64,000 bases of DNA from Paenibacillus baekrokdamisoli (GTDB taxonomy: Bacteria; Bacillota; Bacilli; Paenibacillales; Paenibacillaceae): contig NZ_AP019308.1 of NCBI RefSeq assembly GCF_003945345.1, positions 5,163,501 to 5,227,500 on the forward strand, in the 5' to 3' direction. The translations under genes and the position numbers were made by a program. Positions 35,667 through 44,739 of this stretch are shown here, piece after piece (position 1 is the stretch's first letter; every line of letters begins with the position of its first letter). The notes under the pieces were generated by a model. The model ran no database searches. It was not told where the DNA came from and saw only the letters and a list, made by a program, of their open reading frames with translations.

Positions 35667-36467
35667 TTAGGGTAGTTGCTTCAAGTAGGAGATCGCTTCT
35701 TCCAAGGTGGATACCGGAACAACTTGAAGACGTAAATGTAGATCCTTAGCGACTTGCTTCGCCTCTTCTTCATTGCTGAGTCCTTCATACATAAATGTTT
35801 CTTGATCCTTAGGCACCAAGAAAATATCGGTCCGCTGGGCTTCTGCCGTCCGCAGCTTGTCGCGAATGGCTCCGACGGAACCGACCGACTTGTCCTCCTC
35901 GAGCGTTCCGGTACCCGCAATCGATATTTTCCCACCTCTAGAAAAGTCTTCTCCGCTTTCTTCCTCATACAAGCCGATGCCAAGCATTAACCCGATCGAA
36001 TCTCCGTAATAGTCCGCGGTTTCTTCAATTAGCGTATTCTGCCTGGCTTCCAGTTGATGCACGGTGCCCCGCTGAACAGAGATCTCCGCCGCCAAATCTA
36101 CTGCATGCCGGATGGTATCGTTTTTCATATCTTCTTCAATGTCCAGCATATTCTCAAAAGCGTCTTTGGCGGAGGCTTCCGCTCGTGTGAACTCTGCATC
36201 GGGGAAGGAGCGGCTAACTGAAAACTTCTCGTATCGATTGCGGGTGACTCCTTCACGCACGTACACGAAGTGAACGCTGCCATTCACGCCGATCTCTTGA
36301 ACAGGCACGAGCTTGCCAAGGGCCGAGAAACTATAATACTGAGGCAGATAACAATAGAGAGCGGCCGATATAGGGAGTAGTAGAAGCACAATGGCAATGA
36401 TCCATTGGCCCCCCAATTTAATTCTTCTTATAGAAGAATTAGCTTTTATGTGTTCCAGAATCATCAT
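35667..36467 (-). CDS. Membrane-anchored S16 (Lon/YlbL-like) protease-domain protein
   Basis: 266 residues. One membrane helix at ~20-42 (WIIAIVLLLLPISAALYCYL) is followed by an extracytoplasmic part. Residues ~155-260 resemble the proteolytic domain of YlbL/Lon: YYGDSIGLMLGIGLYEEE with a candidate nucleophile Ser, ISIAGTGTLEEDKSVGSVGAIRDKLRTAEAQ with the candidate Lys of the Ser-Lys dyad, and DIFLVPKD. The PDZ domain of YlbL is absent. The start codon lies only 13 bp from an IS4-like insertion, so the native promoter has been displaced. Only a weak GAACGG RBS is visible. Confidence 0.7.
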   Translation of the reverse strand: MMILEHIKANSSIRRIKLGGQWIIAIVLLLLPISAALYCYLPQYYSFSALGKLVPVQEIGVNGSVHFVYVREGVTRNRYEKFSVSRSFPDAEFTRAEASAKDAFENMLDIEEDMKNDTIRHAVDLAAEISVQRGTVHQLEARQNTLIEETADYYGDSIGLMLGIGLYEEESGEDFSRGGKISIAGTGTLEEDKSVGSVGAIRDKLRTAEAQRTDIFLVPKDQETFMYEGLSNEEEAKQVAKDLHLRLQVVPVSTLEEAISYLKQLP

Positions 36468-36480
36468 CCGTTCTTATATG

Positions 36481-38154
36481 CATGACTTATGCAGTTCATT
36501 CCAATCGTTGGAAAACGATCAATAGTCATAGAAATGTAAACTAAAACCCGGAAAATCCCTTGACTTTTTGGAATCACCCCGATAATCACGAAGAATACCT
36601 TTTCTACTGGGTATACCTTCGAGATAATAGGTGATTTTCGTGAAACAAACCCTTGAAAATCCACGATTTCGTAAGCTTTCACAAGGCGAATGCGCGGGAG
36701 CGCCGGTCTTGCGATCACTTTGGGAAAAGTTCGACTTTTCTTTGCTCTTGATGCAAGCTGGGATATTCAAACGAAGCGGAGCTCCTTCATGGATGCTTTG
36801 CTTTATGTACATCATCGGATTGATCTCTGGATGCTCATCGGTTGTACAAATGAGCGAACTGGCTGGGAAAGATGCTCTACTTGAACTCATGTTTAAACCC
36901 TACAAACTCGCACAATACACGCTCAGCCGGTTCTTCACAGTTCCCCATGCATGGCTGACGTTTGGGAAAAAACGGGTTGCCAGGCTTCAGGAAGAACGGG
37001 AAACCGCGCTTCAAGAAGGCGATATTATTAATCTCGACGATACACATAGCGCCCATCCCTATGCAAAGAAACTGCCATTCCTGTGCTGGCTCAGGGACTC
37101 TTCATCCAAATCCTATAGCTGGTGCATGAACCTCGTTGTCCTTCAGGCCGTGCTCCGAAACGGACTCGAATATCCGTTGTTCTACCGCGTTTGGCGCAAA
37201 ATGTCTGACGAGGAAACCGGCTTGACCAAGTTTGATTTAGCCAGACAAATGCTGCTCATGCTTCGCGAGTCGGTCACTTGCCGCCTCTGGGTAGCGATGG
37301 ACCGATGGTATTTATGCAAAGACTTTTTCGTTTTCTTGCAAGAGCATTCCTTTGACTGGGTAACTAAAGCTAAGCGCAATACTGCACTGCATCGAAAGAT
37401 TACAGTCCCCGGACGTCGTGATCGGTATGTACCTGTTACGGCGCGACAGCTTATTCAGGATACATACAAGCGCTTATCTACATCCAGCAAGAAGGGAATC
37501 TTCGCCATTTCAGTATCTGATATTTATATGAAAATACCTTATCTTGCTGAAGGGCGGAAAGGGCAACTTGTAACGAAACAACGCTTCGTTCCCCTTGCTG
37601 CCGTTGTCGCTATGCGGCTTAAAGAAGACGAGGAAAGCGTTGATGTGAAGGAAGATTCACCAGATGAACCGGCAACCTACAAAGGAGCCTACTTGATCAT
37701 TAGCAACCGACATGATGCGCCAGATAAGGCGCTTGAAGTGTACGGAAAGCGTTGGCGTATAGAGGTGTTTTTCCGCGCGGCCAAACAAGAACTTGGCTTT
37801 GAAAAGTGCCACTCTACATCCGAAGCACATCAGCACGCGCACATGGAGTTACTTTTTGCTGCGGAGACGCTACTTGCCTATGCGTTATGGCAAGTAAACA
37901 AAGAAAAAACGAGTGATGAGAGCCACACCCACGGCGAAATGGTTCGCGGTCTCTTCCACACTCGTTGCCAGGTTCGCACAAGAAACCACAAGGGTTTAAA
38001 GCGAATCTACATCGATTTTGACATAGAGGCACGCCGTTTTGCAAGCCTTATTTCCGCATATTGGCCCAAAAATCTCTCCATGACCATGTGGCCGGTGCAT
38101 TCAAGCATAGATTCTCACAATTACCGATTAATCTCATGAACTGCATAAGTCATG
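36481..38154 (+). mobile_element. Intact IS4-like insertion sequence
   Basis: 1674 bp bounded by perfect 19-bp terminal inverted repeats, CATGACTTATGCAGTTCAT at the left and its complement at the right. TTATATG flanks both sides as a 7-bp target duplication (36474-36480 and 38155-38161). It contains one full transposase gene. Perfect ends and target duplication suggest a recent insertion. It landed 13 bp upstream of the S16-protease-like gene. Confidence 0.9.
36631..38139 (+). CDS. IS4 family transposase
   Basis: 502 residues. DDE residues fit the IS4 pattern: Asp in DIINLDDTHS near residue 135, Asp in LWVAMDRWYLCKDF near residue 230, and Glu in the Y-(2)-R-(3)-E-(6)-K motif (YGKRWRIEVFFRAAKQELGF, near residue 370). 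The open frame is intact and fills the element, so it may be active. The stop lies within the right inverted repeat. Confidence 0.9.
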   Translation: MIFVKQTLENPRFRKLSQGECAGAPVLRSLWEKFDFSLLLMQAGIFKRSGAPSWMLCFMYIIGLISGCSSVVQMSELAGKDALLELMFKPYKLAQYTLSRFFTVPHAWLTFGKKRVARLQEERETALQEGDIINLDDTHSAHPYAKKLPFLCWLRDSSSKSYSWCMNLVVLQAVLRNGLEYPLFYRVWRKMSDEETGLTKFDLARQMLLMLRESVTCRLWVAMDRWYLCKDFFVFLQEHSFDWVTKAKRNTALHRKITVPGRRDRYVPVTARQLIQDTYKRLSTSSKKGIFAISVSDIYMKIPYLAEGRKGQLVTKQRFVPLAAVVAMRLKEDEESVDVKEDSPDEPATYKGAYLIISNRHDAPDKALEVYGKRWRIEVFFRAAKQELGFEKCHSTSEAHQHAHMELLFAAETLLAYALWQVNKEKTSDESHTHGEMVRGLFHTRCQVRTRNHKGLKRIYIDFDIEARRFASLISAYWPKNLSMTMWPVHSSIDSHNYRLIS

Positions 38155-38254
38155 TTATATGCTGAAATAAAACAGTTTTTGATAACATTCGATAGAAAAG
38201 GTTGAATTTCCTTAAATAGGTATAAATTAATATTATTTTAATATCCATAATTTG

Positions 38255-38413
38255 GAGTAGCAGGCTTGAACTCGGTTTATACGAGTCTTGGGAATATCGT
38301 CGGACCTATCATTGCGGGATTCCTATCGATATTGATATTAATTTCCCTTATATCGCGGCCGCCCTCATTCTATTGCTCTGTTATGGTTTATCTGTAAGGG
38401 CTCGAAGAGTTTA
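38255..38413 (+). pseudogene. C-terminal remnant of an MFS transporter
   Basis: The first frame reads GVAGLNSVYTSLGNIVGPII AGFL. After a frameshift the next reads DINFPYIAAALILLLCYGLS VRARRV and stops. This is the last ~50 residues of a drug-efflux-type MFS protein (helices 11-12). The frameshift and missing N-terminal ~350 residues make it non-functional. Confidence 0.7.
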
Positions 38414-38444
38414 GAGAGTACCCGTTTCCTAATGCCTTCATCTT

Positions 38445-38474
38445 AAAGACGCTCTTTGACGAGCGTCTTTTTTC
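38445..38474 (+). terminator. Terminator after the MFS remnant
   Basis: AAAGACGCTC/GAGCGTCTTT stem with loop TTTGAC and a six-T run. Confidence 0.85.
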
Positions 38475-38724
38475 TGGTACCAGTAATCATGAGCATGATA
38501 GCAAAACAACTATACGAAACGGATACGCAATGTTCAGGCCAAAGTCGGGAATGCCTCCCCCTCCAAAGACGGTTTCCCGTTATATCCATTTAATGTAAAT
38601 TATAAACTTGTCCAGAGCACCCAATAATTTTCTTACCCCTCACCCCTTAACTATCTTGAAAAAAATGGATATATTGTCCATAATATTAATTAGAATTATA
38701 TCGCATTAACAGTGAGGGGAACTT

Positions 38725-40188
38725 ATGAAAACAATGAAATGGCTTATGTCTATCTGTCTATTCTTTGCACTTACGACGCAAGTATCCGCAAAAGAGATTG
38801 TCAAAACCCCTCCACCACTTACTATGCAGATTGACGGCACTACATTAACCGTCACCCCAATTCTAAAGGACGGAACGGTCTTCATCCCCCTTCGAGGGGT
38901 TATGGAGCATATGGGTGCCAAGGTGAGTCTGTTCGGTAAAAAGATCCTTGTTGAACGCGCAGGAACTCATATTGTTATGCAGCCGGGCGAAACGAGTGTA
39001 AGTATTAATGATCAGCTAGTGTCGGTTACGACACCCCCCATTGTAATGAAGGGAAGCACCTATGTGCCGCTCCGATTTGTCGGTAACGCGCTTGGGTACG
39101 AGGTGTTGTATCTGCCTTCGACCAATCAAGTTGTGCTTCGCACTGCTGGGAACCAAGCCGTAATCTACGGTTATGTAGAGAACCTGGATGGTGAAGGTAT
39201 TCAGCAGGGCGTTGTGCTGCTGGAGGATATTTCTGCTGGCATAACCTATGAAACTCCGGTGCGTAATGGATTTTATCGTATCAACGTAGCACCCAAGGCG
39301 TATCGGTTCTCAGGTTATCGCGACTTTTCATCTGATGGTGCTCAAAAGGTCAATCAACAAGAGTCTTTTGAGGTATCTGAAGGTCAAACTGTGTTTTATA
39401 AGCTCACTCCTTCTCAATCGGGATTGAAAGTCACACTGAATGATCCGACTGGCAAGCCACTTGCCAAAGCGACTGCGACCTTCTCCACCTCTCACGGGGC
39501 GGTCAATGTGAACATTCGCGGTGGCGTTGGTTACCTCGATTTCTATGAGCCAGGCTCTTATATCTTTAATTATCTGACCAATGAAAAGGGGACCGTTGCC
39601 GATTACGATATCTATCACCCCTTTACGATTAATGAGGCGGGAACTGCCACGTCTCTTGATATCATTGCGCATCTACCTAACATCAAGGGCCAGGCAGCAG
39701 GGGAATCCCCTTCCGTCTACGGTAATGTTGAGATTTGTTCAAAGGACGAGAGCAGGCCTTGCTTCGTACAAGGTGCCCCGGGTGGTGCATTCTCCTTTTA
39801 TCTGCCGGATGGGGAGTATAAGTGGGACAATTACTATGATTCTTCAACCCGCCAGCACTTCGATGTCAAAATGGAAATCTCCGTAAAGAATGAACAAGTG
39901 CAATCGAACCTTCAATGGACGAAACCGATCATTAATATTCATGGTACTGCGAGTTCTAATGAGGGGGGACCTCTGTCTGGTGGTTATATAAACTTTTATG
40001 GTGCAGGCAAGGAATACTCCGCTTGGGTAGATAAGGGTAACTTTAATTGTTATGTTCCTGACGGCACCTATAGAGTCAGCTATGATCAATTCTTCGACGC
40101 TTACTTTAGCGTGACGCTGAGTCAGTTCGTTACGGTTGTTGATGGTAAGCTAAACATATCACCTGAGCTTCTATTTTTTCTATCTTAG
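38725..40188 (+). CDS. Secreted stalk-domain protein with carboxypeptidase-regulatory-like repeats
   Basis: 487 residues. Signal peptide MKTMKWLMSICLFFALTTQV.SA comes first, then a stalk (copper amine oxidase N) domain at ~30-150 with two halves (DGTTLTVTPILKDGTVFIPLRGVMEHMGAKV; DQLVSVTTPPIVMKGSTYVPLRFVGNALGYEV). Three or so beta-sandwich repeats of the CarboxypepD_reg type follow (VIYGYVENLDGEGIQQGVVLLED; NIKGQAAGESPSVYGNVEI; INIHGTASSNEGGPLSGGYINF). Preceded by GTGAGGGG. Probably a cell-surface structural or binding protein. A transposase fragment follows after only 12 bp, so its natural downstream context is lost. Confidence 0.8.
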   Translation: MKTMKWLMSICLFFALTTQVSAKEIVKTPPPLTMQIDGTTLTVTPILKDGTVFIPLRGVMEHMGAKVSLFGKKILVERAGTHIVMQPGETSVSINDQLVSVTTPPIVMKGSTYVPLRFVGNALGYEVLYLPSTNQVVLRTAGNQAVIYGYVENLDGEGIQQGVVLLEDISAGITYETPVRNGFYRINVAPKAYRFSGYRDFSSDGAQKVNQQESFEVSEGQTVFYKLTPSQSGLKVTLNDPTGKPLAKATATFSTSHGAVNVNIRGGVGYLDFYEPGSYIFNYLTNEKGTVADYDIYHPFTINEAGTATSLDIIAHLPNIKGQAAGESPSVYGNVEICSKDESRPCFVQGAPGGAFSFYLPDGEYKWDNYYDSSTRQHFDVKMEISVKNEQVQSNLQWTKPIINIHGTASSNEGGPLSGGYINFYGAGKEYSAWVDKGNFNCYVPDGTYRVSYDQFFDAYFSVTLSQFVTVVDGKLNISPELLFFLS

Positions 40189-40200
40189 GCTGGAAATCGA

Positions 40201-40647
40201 ATGCACTATCTGTACTTTACCAGACCGGAAATTCCCTCGTTCCGAGAGCTCGTGAGGCAGTTAAAAGAGCCGAAAAATCAGGCGTGGCGTAACTTTATTG
40301 GCGTACCCAATATTTCGGTTCATAGTAGCCTGAGCACTTTCCGCACCAAGGTTAGCGTTGAATTGTTTTACGACATCCTTTTCGACCTCATTACCCAAGC
40401 TCTGAAACTCAAGGATTTTCTCTTACCAACGCTTACGGGCATCGATTCCAGACCGGTATGGGCCAGCGTCAACGAGTATAAGCACAAACGCTGCGATTGC
40501 CCGGATCAAAGCACTTGCACGTGCGAGAAAACCTATTCGGATCCAGATGCCACTTGCGACGTGCAAAGAACGAAAGCGAACCAGAACAAGTTTTTCATTG
40601 GTTACCGCAAACATTCCATTGTAGCCCAAGCCCCAAAGGACCCATAG
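40201..40647 (+). pseudogene. Internal fragment of a transposase
   Basis: 148 codons resembling an N-terminal/middle part of a DDE transposase: PNISVHSSLSTFRTKVSVELFYDIL and LTGIDSRPVWASVNEYKHKRC, then a Cys-rich stretch (CDCPDQSTCTCEKTYSDPDATC) and NKFFIGYRKHSI. The catalytic second half is missing and the frame ends at a stop after PKDP. There are no inverted repeats around it. A dead remnant of an IS unrelated to the intact IS4-like copy. Confidence 0.75.
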
Positions 40648-40712
40648 TCTTGTTTTCGATACTTTAACCACTATAGAATCGCGCATTTTTACCGAGGAGG
40701 GATCAAATTCCG

Positions 40713-42995
40713 ATGAATTTAGCCGTCAAATTGCTGCGAGAATTCAAAGACCGCGATACCCGGCATAAGCTGAAAGGCTATCGGGACAAGGTCGAGCTCA
40801 TCAGGGAACGTAATTTGGAAGCATGGGACGATCAGCAGCTGCAAGCGGAATCCCTCCGGCTGAAAGAGGCAGCAAAATCGGGTACGCCTTTGGACGGGCT
40901 GCTTGTCGATGCCTATGCGCTAGTCTGCGAGGCAGCGAAGAGAACACTGGGATTGCAGCCCTACGATGTCCAGATCATGGCTGCCATCGCTCTGCACGAG
41001 GGATCTTTGATCGAGCAGCATACCGGCGAAGGAAAAACGCTCTCTGCTGTTATGCCTGCTTATCTACATGCGCTAACCGACGAAGGCGTTCATGTGCTGA
41101 CTTTTAACGATTATTTGGCAAATCGGGATGCGGATTGGATGAGCCTGATCTATCGTTTCCTCGGGTTAACAGTAAGTGCGGTTCAAGTGGGCATGAGCTT
41201 GTCCGAGAAACGGGAAGCATACGCCGCCGATATAACCTATGTTACGGCCAAAGAGGCGGGATTCGATTATTTACGCGACACGATCGTTCTAGACGAAGTC
41301 GATACCGTGCATCGTCCTTTCCACTACGTCATTGTCGACGAAGCGGATTCACTGCTTCTCGACGAAGCGCGGGTGCCGCTAGTCATCGCCGGCGAGCCAG
41401 GCTCCTCCGGCAACGACGGCATTCGTTTCGCAGCAGTGGCCCAGCAGCTCGAGCAAGATGAGGATTACGACTTTGATGAGTTCAAGCGCAACGTTTATCT
41501 AAATGAAGCGGGCTCAGCGAAAGCGGAATCGCTACTGGGATGCGGCAATTTGTACGAAAGCCATAATAGTCATTTGTTAATAACGTTAAATTGCGCGCTG
41601 CATGCTGAATTGTTATTGAAAAAAGACGTCGATTACATCGTCCGGGACGGTAAAATCGAACTGATCGACGAATATACCGGCCGCGTGGCGGAGAACAGGT
41701 ATTTGCCGGACGGGCTGCAAGCCGCGCTTTCGGCCAAAGAAGGGCTGCAGTCGAAAGCCGGCGGGAAAATTCTCGGTACGATCACCCTTCAACACTTTCT
41801 TAGCCTATATCCAAAGATTTGCGGAATGACGGCTACCGCGCACGCTTCTGCAATGGAATTCGAAGATATTTATACGTTGCAGGTCGTGCAAATTCCACCG
41901 AACCGGCCAAACATACGGATCGACCATCCGCACCGGATTTATACCCATAAAGAAGCCAAACGTAAGGCGCTTGTACAAGAAATCTTGTCCGTCCATTCAA
42001 CGGGACGTCCGATTCTCATTGGTACGTCAAGCGTCGAGGAGTCTGACATGCTGGCGGAGGCGCTAGCGGTTGCCAGCGTACCTTGCCATGTTCTGAATGC
42101 GAAAAACGACGCAAAAGAAGCCGAGATCATCGCCAAAGCGGGAGAAATCGGCGCCGTGACGGTGTCAACGAATATGGCGGGACGCGGCGTCGACATTCGG
42201 CTCGGCGGCGGCAGCCCCACGCAAGCAGAAGCTGTCACCAAGCTGGGCGGGTTGTACGTGATTGGCACGCATATGCACCAAAGCGTGCGGATCGACAACC
42301 AGCTGCGCGGACGATCCGGCCGCCAAGGCGACCCGGGAGCTTCCGTATTTTTCGTAAGCTTGGAAGACGAGTTGATGCTTAGGTTCGGCATCGATAAAGC
42401 GATACGCGGTCTTAAGCAGGATGAGGCTCTCGGAGAGTCGGTGCTCCACAGCAAAATTGCGCATATTCAGCGCGTTATGATGGGCCAAAACTTCCATATC
42501 CGCCAGGAACTGAACTGTTATTCGGATATGGTGGAGGAACAGAGGCGTATGCTATACGAGGAAAGGCTCGGGATCTTGAAAGGCGAGACGCCGATGAGCC
42601 CTTCGGAGCAGCGGGTTCGGCTTTATTATATCGACAAGTTCTGGGCTGACCATCTGACATACGTTTCTTACATTCGCGAAGGCATCCATTTGACGAGCCT
42701 TGTTAACCGCAATCCGATCGACGAATTTCATGCGCAAATCATCCAAGCGTACGAGCAAATTCCGGCTAAAATAAATAGAGAGTCGGCGAATATGCTCGTA
42801 AAGCTCGGAGGCTCGAATGATCCGGCGATGTGGGAAAAGTTCGGACTGAAGAACCCTACTTCCACTTGGACTTATATCATCAACGATCAATACATGCAAT
42901 ACTTGCAGAATCCCGGTTCATGGACCCCAGGGACGATAATCGCTTATTGGATGCGCAAGATTTTGAGGCCGATATTCGGGTGGTCAAAATTTTGA
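40713..42995 (+). CDS. secA2: SecA-like accessory translocase ATPase (SecA2 type)
   Basis: 760 residues. All SecA motor motifs are present: Walker A HTGEGKTLSAVM near residue 108, DEAD box VIVDEADSLLLDEARVPL near residue 210, TNMAGRGVDIRLGGG near residue 490, and GRSGRQGDPG near residue 532. A helical scaffold/wing region is followed by a short C-terminus without the zinc-binding CxCxSGxxxxxCHG tail. At ~760 residues it is shorter than housekeeping SecA (~835-840), as for SecA2 proteins. The GGAGG RBS supports ATG 40713. No secY2 or asp genes accompany it, so it would work with the main SecYEG. The nearby stalk protein is a possible but unproven client. Confidence 0.85.
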   Translation: MNLAVKLLREFKDRDTRHKLKGYRDKVELIRERNLEAWDDQQLQAESLRLKEAAKSGTPLDGLLVDAYALVCEAAKRTLGLQPYDVQIMAAIALHEGSLIEQHTGEGKTLSAVMPAYLHALTDEGVHVLTFNDYLANRDADWMSLIYRFLGLTVSAVQVGMSLSEKREAYAADITYVTAKEAGFDYLRDTIVLDEVDTVHRPFHYVIVDEADSLLLDEARVPLVIAGEPGSSGNDGIRFAAVAQQLEQDEDYDFDEFKRNVYLNEAGSAKAESLLGCGNLYESHNSHLLITLNCALHAELLLKKDVDYIVRDGKIELIDEYTGRVAENRYLPDGLQAALSAKEGLQSKAGGKILGTITLQHFLSLYPKICGMTATAHASAMEFEDIYTLQVVQIPPNRPNIRIDHPHRIYTHKEAKRKALVQEILSVHSTGRPILIGTSSVEESDMLAEALAVASVPCHVLNAKNDAKEAEIIAKAGEIGAVTVSTNMAGRGVDIRLGGGSPTQAEAVTKLGGLYVIGTHMHQSVRIDNQLRGRSGRQGDPGASVFFVSLEDELMLRFGIDKAIRGLKQDEALGESVLHSKIAHIQRVMMGQNFHIRQELNCYSDMVEEQRRMLYEERLGILKGETPMSPSEQRVRLYYIDKFWADHLTYVSYIREGIHLTSLVNRNPIDEFHAQIIQAYEQIPAKINRESANMLVKLGGSNDPAMWEKFGLKNPTSTWTYIINDQYMQYLQNPGSWTPGTIIAYWMRKILRPIFGWSKF

Positions 42996-43060
42996 TGCAG
43001 CGTAGCTTTATCGAGGATGATCACGTTGTCGCCGATTTGCTGAACTAAATAACGTTTTAT

Positions 43061-43319
43061 GTTGACAGCCACCTTCTTAATCTAAGTTTGTTGATTTTAA
43101 TATTCATTAGGGCCGAACAACATCGTCACTGTGGTGATGCGTTCGGCCCTCACTCTGTCTGTACAGGGCAATGATGGATATGAACGAACATTCGGTTTGA
43201 CCCGTTCTGTAAGTACTTTTTATGATCGGTTGTTGACTCCGTTTTGACTTCGACGATTCCGAGCTAAACTCAAAGAAGTACATCGCCACACGAGCGATGT
43301 ACTCCAAGTCGCTCCAGCT
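43061..43319 (-). repeat. Sulfurtransferase-tail repeat, deleted form (copy R7)
   Basis: Minus-strand order: boundary at 43319, then K-L-E/S-W-S-D and an abrupt fusion to the AGTACATCGC/GCGATGTACT hairpin (43273-43304), the rest of the tail being deleted. GTTGACTCCGTTTTGACTTC follows at 43232-43251, then a second hairpin (AGGGCCGAAC/GTTCGGCCCT, 43109-43150) and GTTGAC/GTTGAT at 43061 and 43090. It lies just downstream of SecA2, whose terminator may be the 43109 hairpin. Confidence 0.7.
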
Positions 43320-43393
43320 TCTTACTCCCCCACGAATCTCTATGCTTCGAGGGTTCCGAGACAGACAGGTGGGGTTAGGAGCAACACTCCGGG

Positions 43394-43695
43394 AATGCCT
43401 CGGAGGATATGCCAGCGCCCATGTGCAACGACCTCCCTTGGCTACGCTTGGGAGGACTTAGGGAGCAAGAAGCCCGTGGAGGACGGGGCTGACAAAACAA
43501 TATGGTTTGAGCCAAGGCTAGTCATACCCCTGTGGCTGGGTCAAGCTGAACGGATCGCCGACAAAAGGCCAAGTGAAGCAAGGTAGCACCCGGAGGGTGG
43601 ATGGGCTGGGTTGTGGACGGAGCTTGTTTGCAAGTTGTTGAATGGTTGTTGGCAAGCCGCTTGCAAGCCGGTCCACATTGAACTATCGCACCCGT
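43394..43695 (+). ncRNA. Candidate structured RNA, copy 2
   Basis: Near-identical to 32963-33265. Differences include CACCCC-AAA-GGGTG in copy 1 versus CACCC-GGA-GGGTG here, which keeps the hairpin, and AAAAAGCC versus AAAAGGCC. It is followed by the reduced inverted repeat at 43709-43733 and the GNAT copy 2. No coding frame makes sense on either strand. Confidence 0.5.
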
Positions 43696-43746
43696 TAACA
43701 ACTAAGGGGCTACCATGTGGCAACCCCGTAGTTTCCTGTTATTCAA

Positions 43747-44397
43747 CTAGTTCTTTCTAAGTTTGTAATAATTGTATTTCCTATTTTCAATCTCAATTTC
43801 GTTTTGAAATTCAAAACCACATTTTTGTATCACTTTATTCGATGGAAGGTTACGTAGCTGAGCGATAGCAATGAGTTCCTCGACATTGGTATTATCAAAC
43901 AAATACTTAATTAATCCTTTTGCGGCTTGAGTCGAGTAACCCTTGTTCCTGTGGTCGGTTGAGATGCCATAAAAAATCTCTCTATTTGGCGGTGATACTT
44001 TATCTAATATTCCTGTACCGCAAACACCGATAAACTCACCAGAATCTTTGGATATTATGCCCAATCGCAAACGTAGTTCTCCAATATCTCCATCTTTTAA
44101 TACAGCATTTAAAAATCGTTTATTATCTGGTATTTCGTAGTTTTTGATCCAGTCTTCCCTTTGTTCTTTGGATACATTCCAATCCATTAAAAATTCATAA
44201 AAGTGAGGTTGCCAGGTAATGTTCTGTAGTTCGTCTAGATCCTCAACCTGATACTCCCTCAAAATTATATCTCTACACTCAATTGTAAAGATGTTTTTGC
44301 TCATATCTTGTGAATTGCTCATTGATATCCTCCTATTGTATAGAAGGAATACAAAGCAGTTAATGGGAAGGCATATCACAAAAATGCAGGAAACCAC
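43747..44397 (-). CDS. GNAT acetyltransferase, copy 2, with the leader fused in frame
   Basis: The 191-residue enzyme (start ATG 44322) has the same protein sequence as copy 1; I saw one synonymous base change (GGT/GGC). Here the leader's stop TAA has become TAC, so the frame runs from GTG 44397 through 25 extra residues, MVSCIFVICLPINCFVFLLY and then NRRIS, into the enzyme. The internal AGGAGG-ATG is still present, so either a 216-residue fusion or the normal 191-residue protein can be made. Promoter -35/-10 at 44471-44476 and 44448-44453 are unchanged. Loss of the leader stop may alter or abolish induction. Confidence 0.85.
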   Translation of the reverse strand: MVSCIFVICLPINCFVFLLYNRRISMSNSQDMSKNIFTIECRDIILREYQVEDLDELQNITWQPHFYEFLMDWNVSKEQREDWIKNYEIPDNKRFLNAVLKDGDIGELRLRLGIISKDSGEFIGVCGTGILDKVSPPNREIFYGISTDHRNKGYSTQAAKGLIKYLFDNTNVEELIAIAQLRNLPSNKVIQKCGFEFQNEIEIENRKYNYYKLRKN

Positions 44398-44634
44398 AAG
44401 GATTCACCACATCATGTGATTAAAGACACACTATGCTTTGTATCCTTGTAATAGTGAAAATTCATATACATATCAACCATTACAAAGTTACTGGCATAGT
44501 GTTAATCCCCCTTCCAAATATATCCTAACAAATTGTAGCAAAATCTAAGATTATATTCAATGAAAAACAAAGAATCGTTCAACTAATCTACCCGTTGGCG
44601 TAAAGGTGTTTCTTCAAATATGTTGAAAGTTCCT

Positions 44635-44710
44635 TGTCCGCTTGGATTTCCAGATTTTATAATTACGATATATGAAAGGTTCATTGCCGCCAACCTTTGG
44701 TGGCTTTTTT
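44635..44710 (+). promoter_or_regulatory. Promoter plus terminator-like hairpin (copy 2)
   Basis: Same layout as 34216-34292: TTGTCC, 18 bp, then TATAAT and GCCGCCAACC/TTTGGTGGC with six Ts. The near-identity with copy 1 ends shortly after this hairpin. Confidence 0.5.
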
Positions 44711-44739
44711 GCACTCAGTGTTTGAGAGGAGCAATTCAT

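Larger units (their letters stand above)
38155..38724. other. Gene-free stretch with an MFS remnant
   Basis: 570 bp between the IS and the stalk gene. It contains the MFS C-terminal remnant (38255-38413), a terminator (38445-38474) and an A+T-rich promoter region with TTGTCCATAATATT-like sequence before the stalk gene. No other gene seen. Confidence 0.5.

Noticed and set aside
42994..43047. 17-codon ORF overlapping the SecA2 stop (MQRSFIEDDHVVADLLN)
   Set aside because: The TGATG overlap looks like coupling, but there is no RBS beyond the gene, no membrane or signal feature, and it ends at once. It may be a remnant; too little to call.
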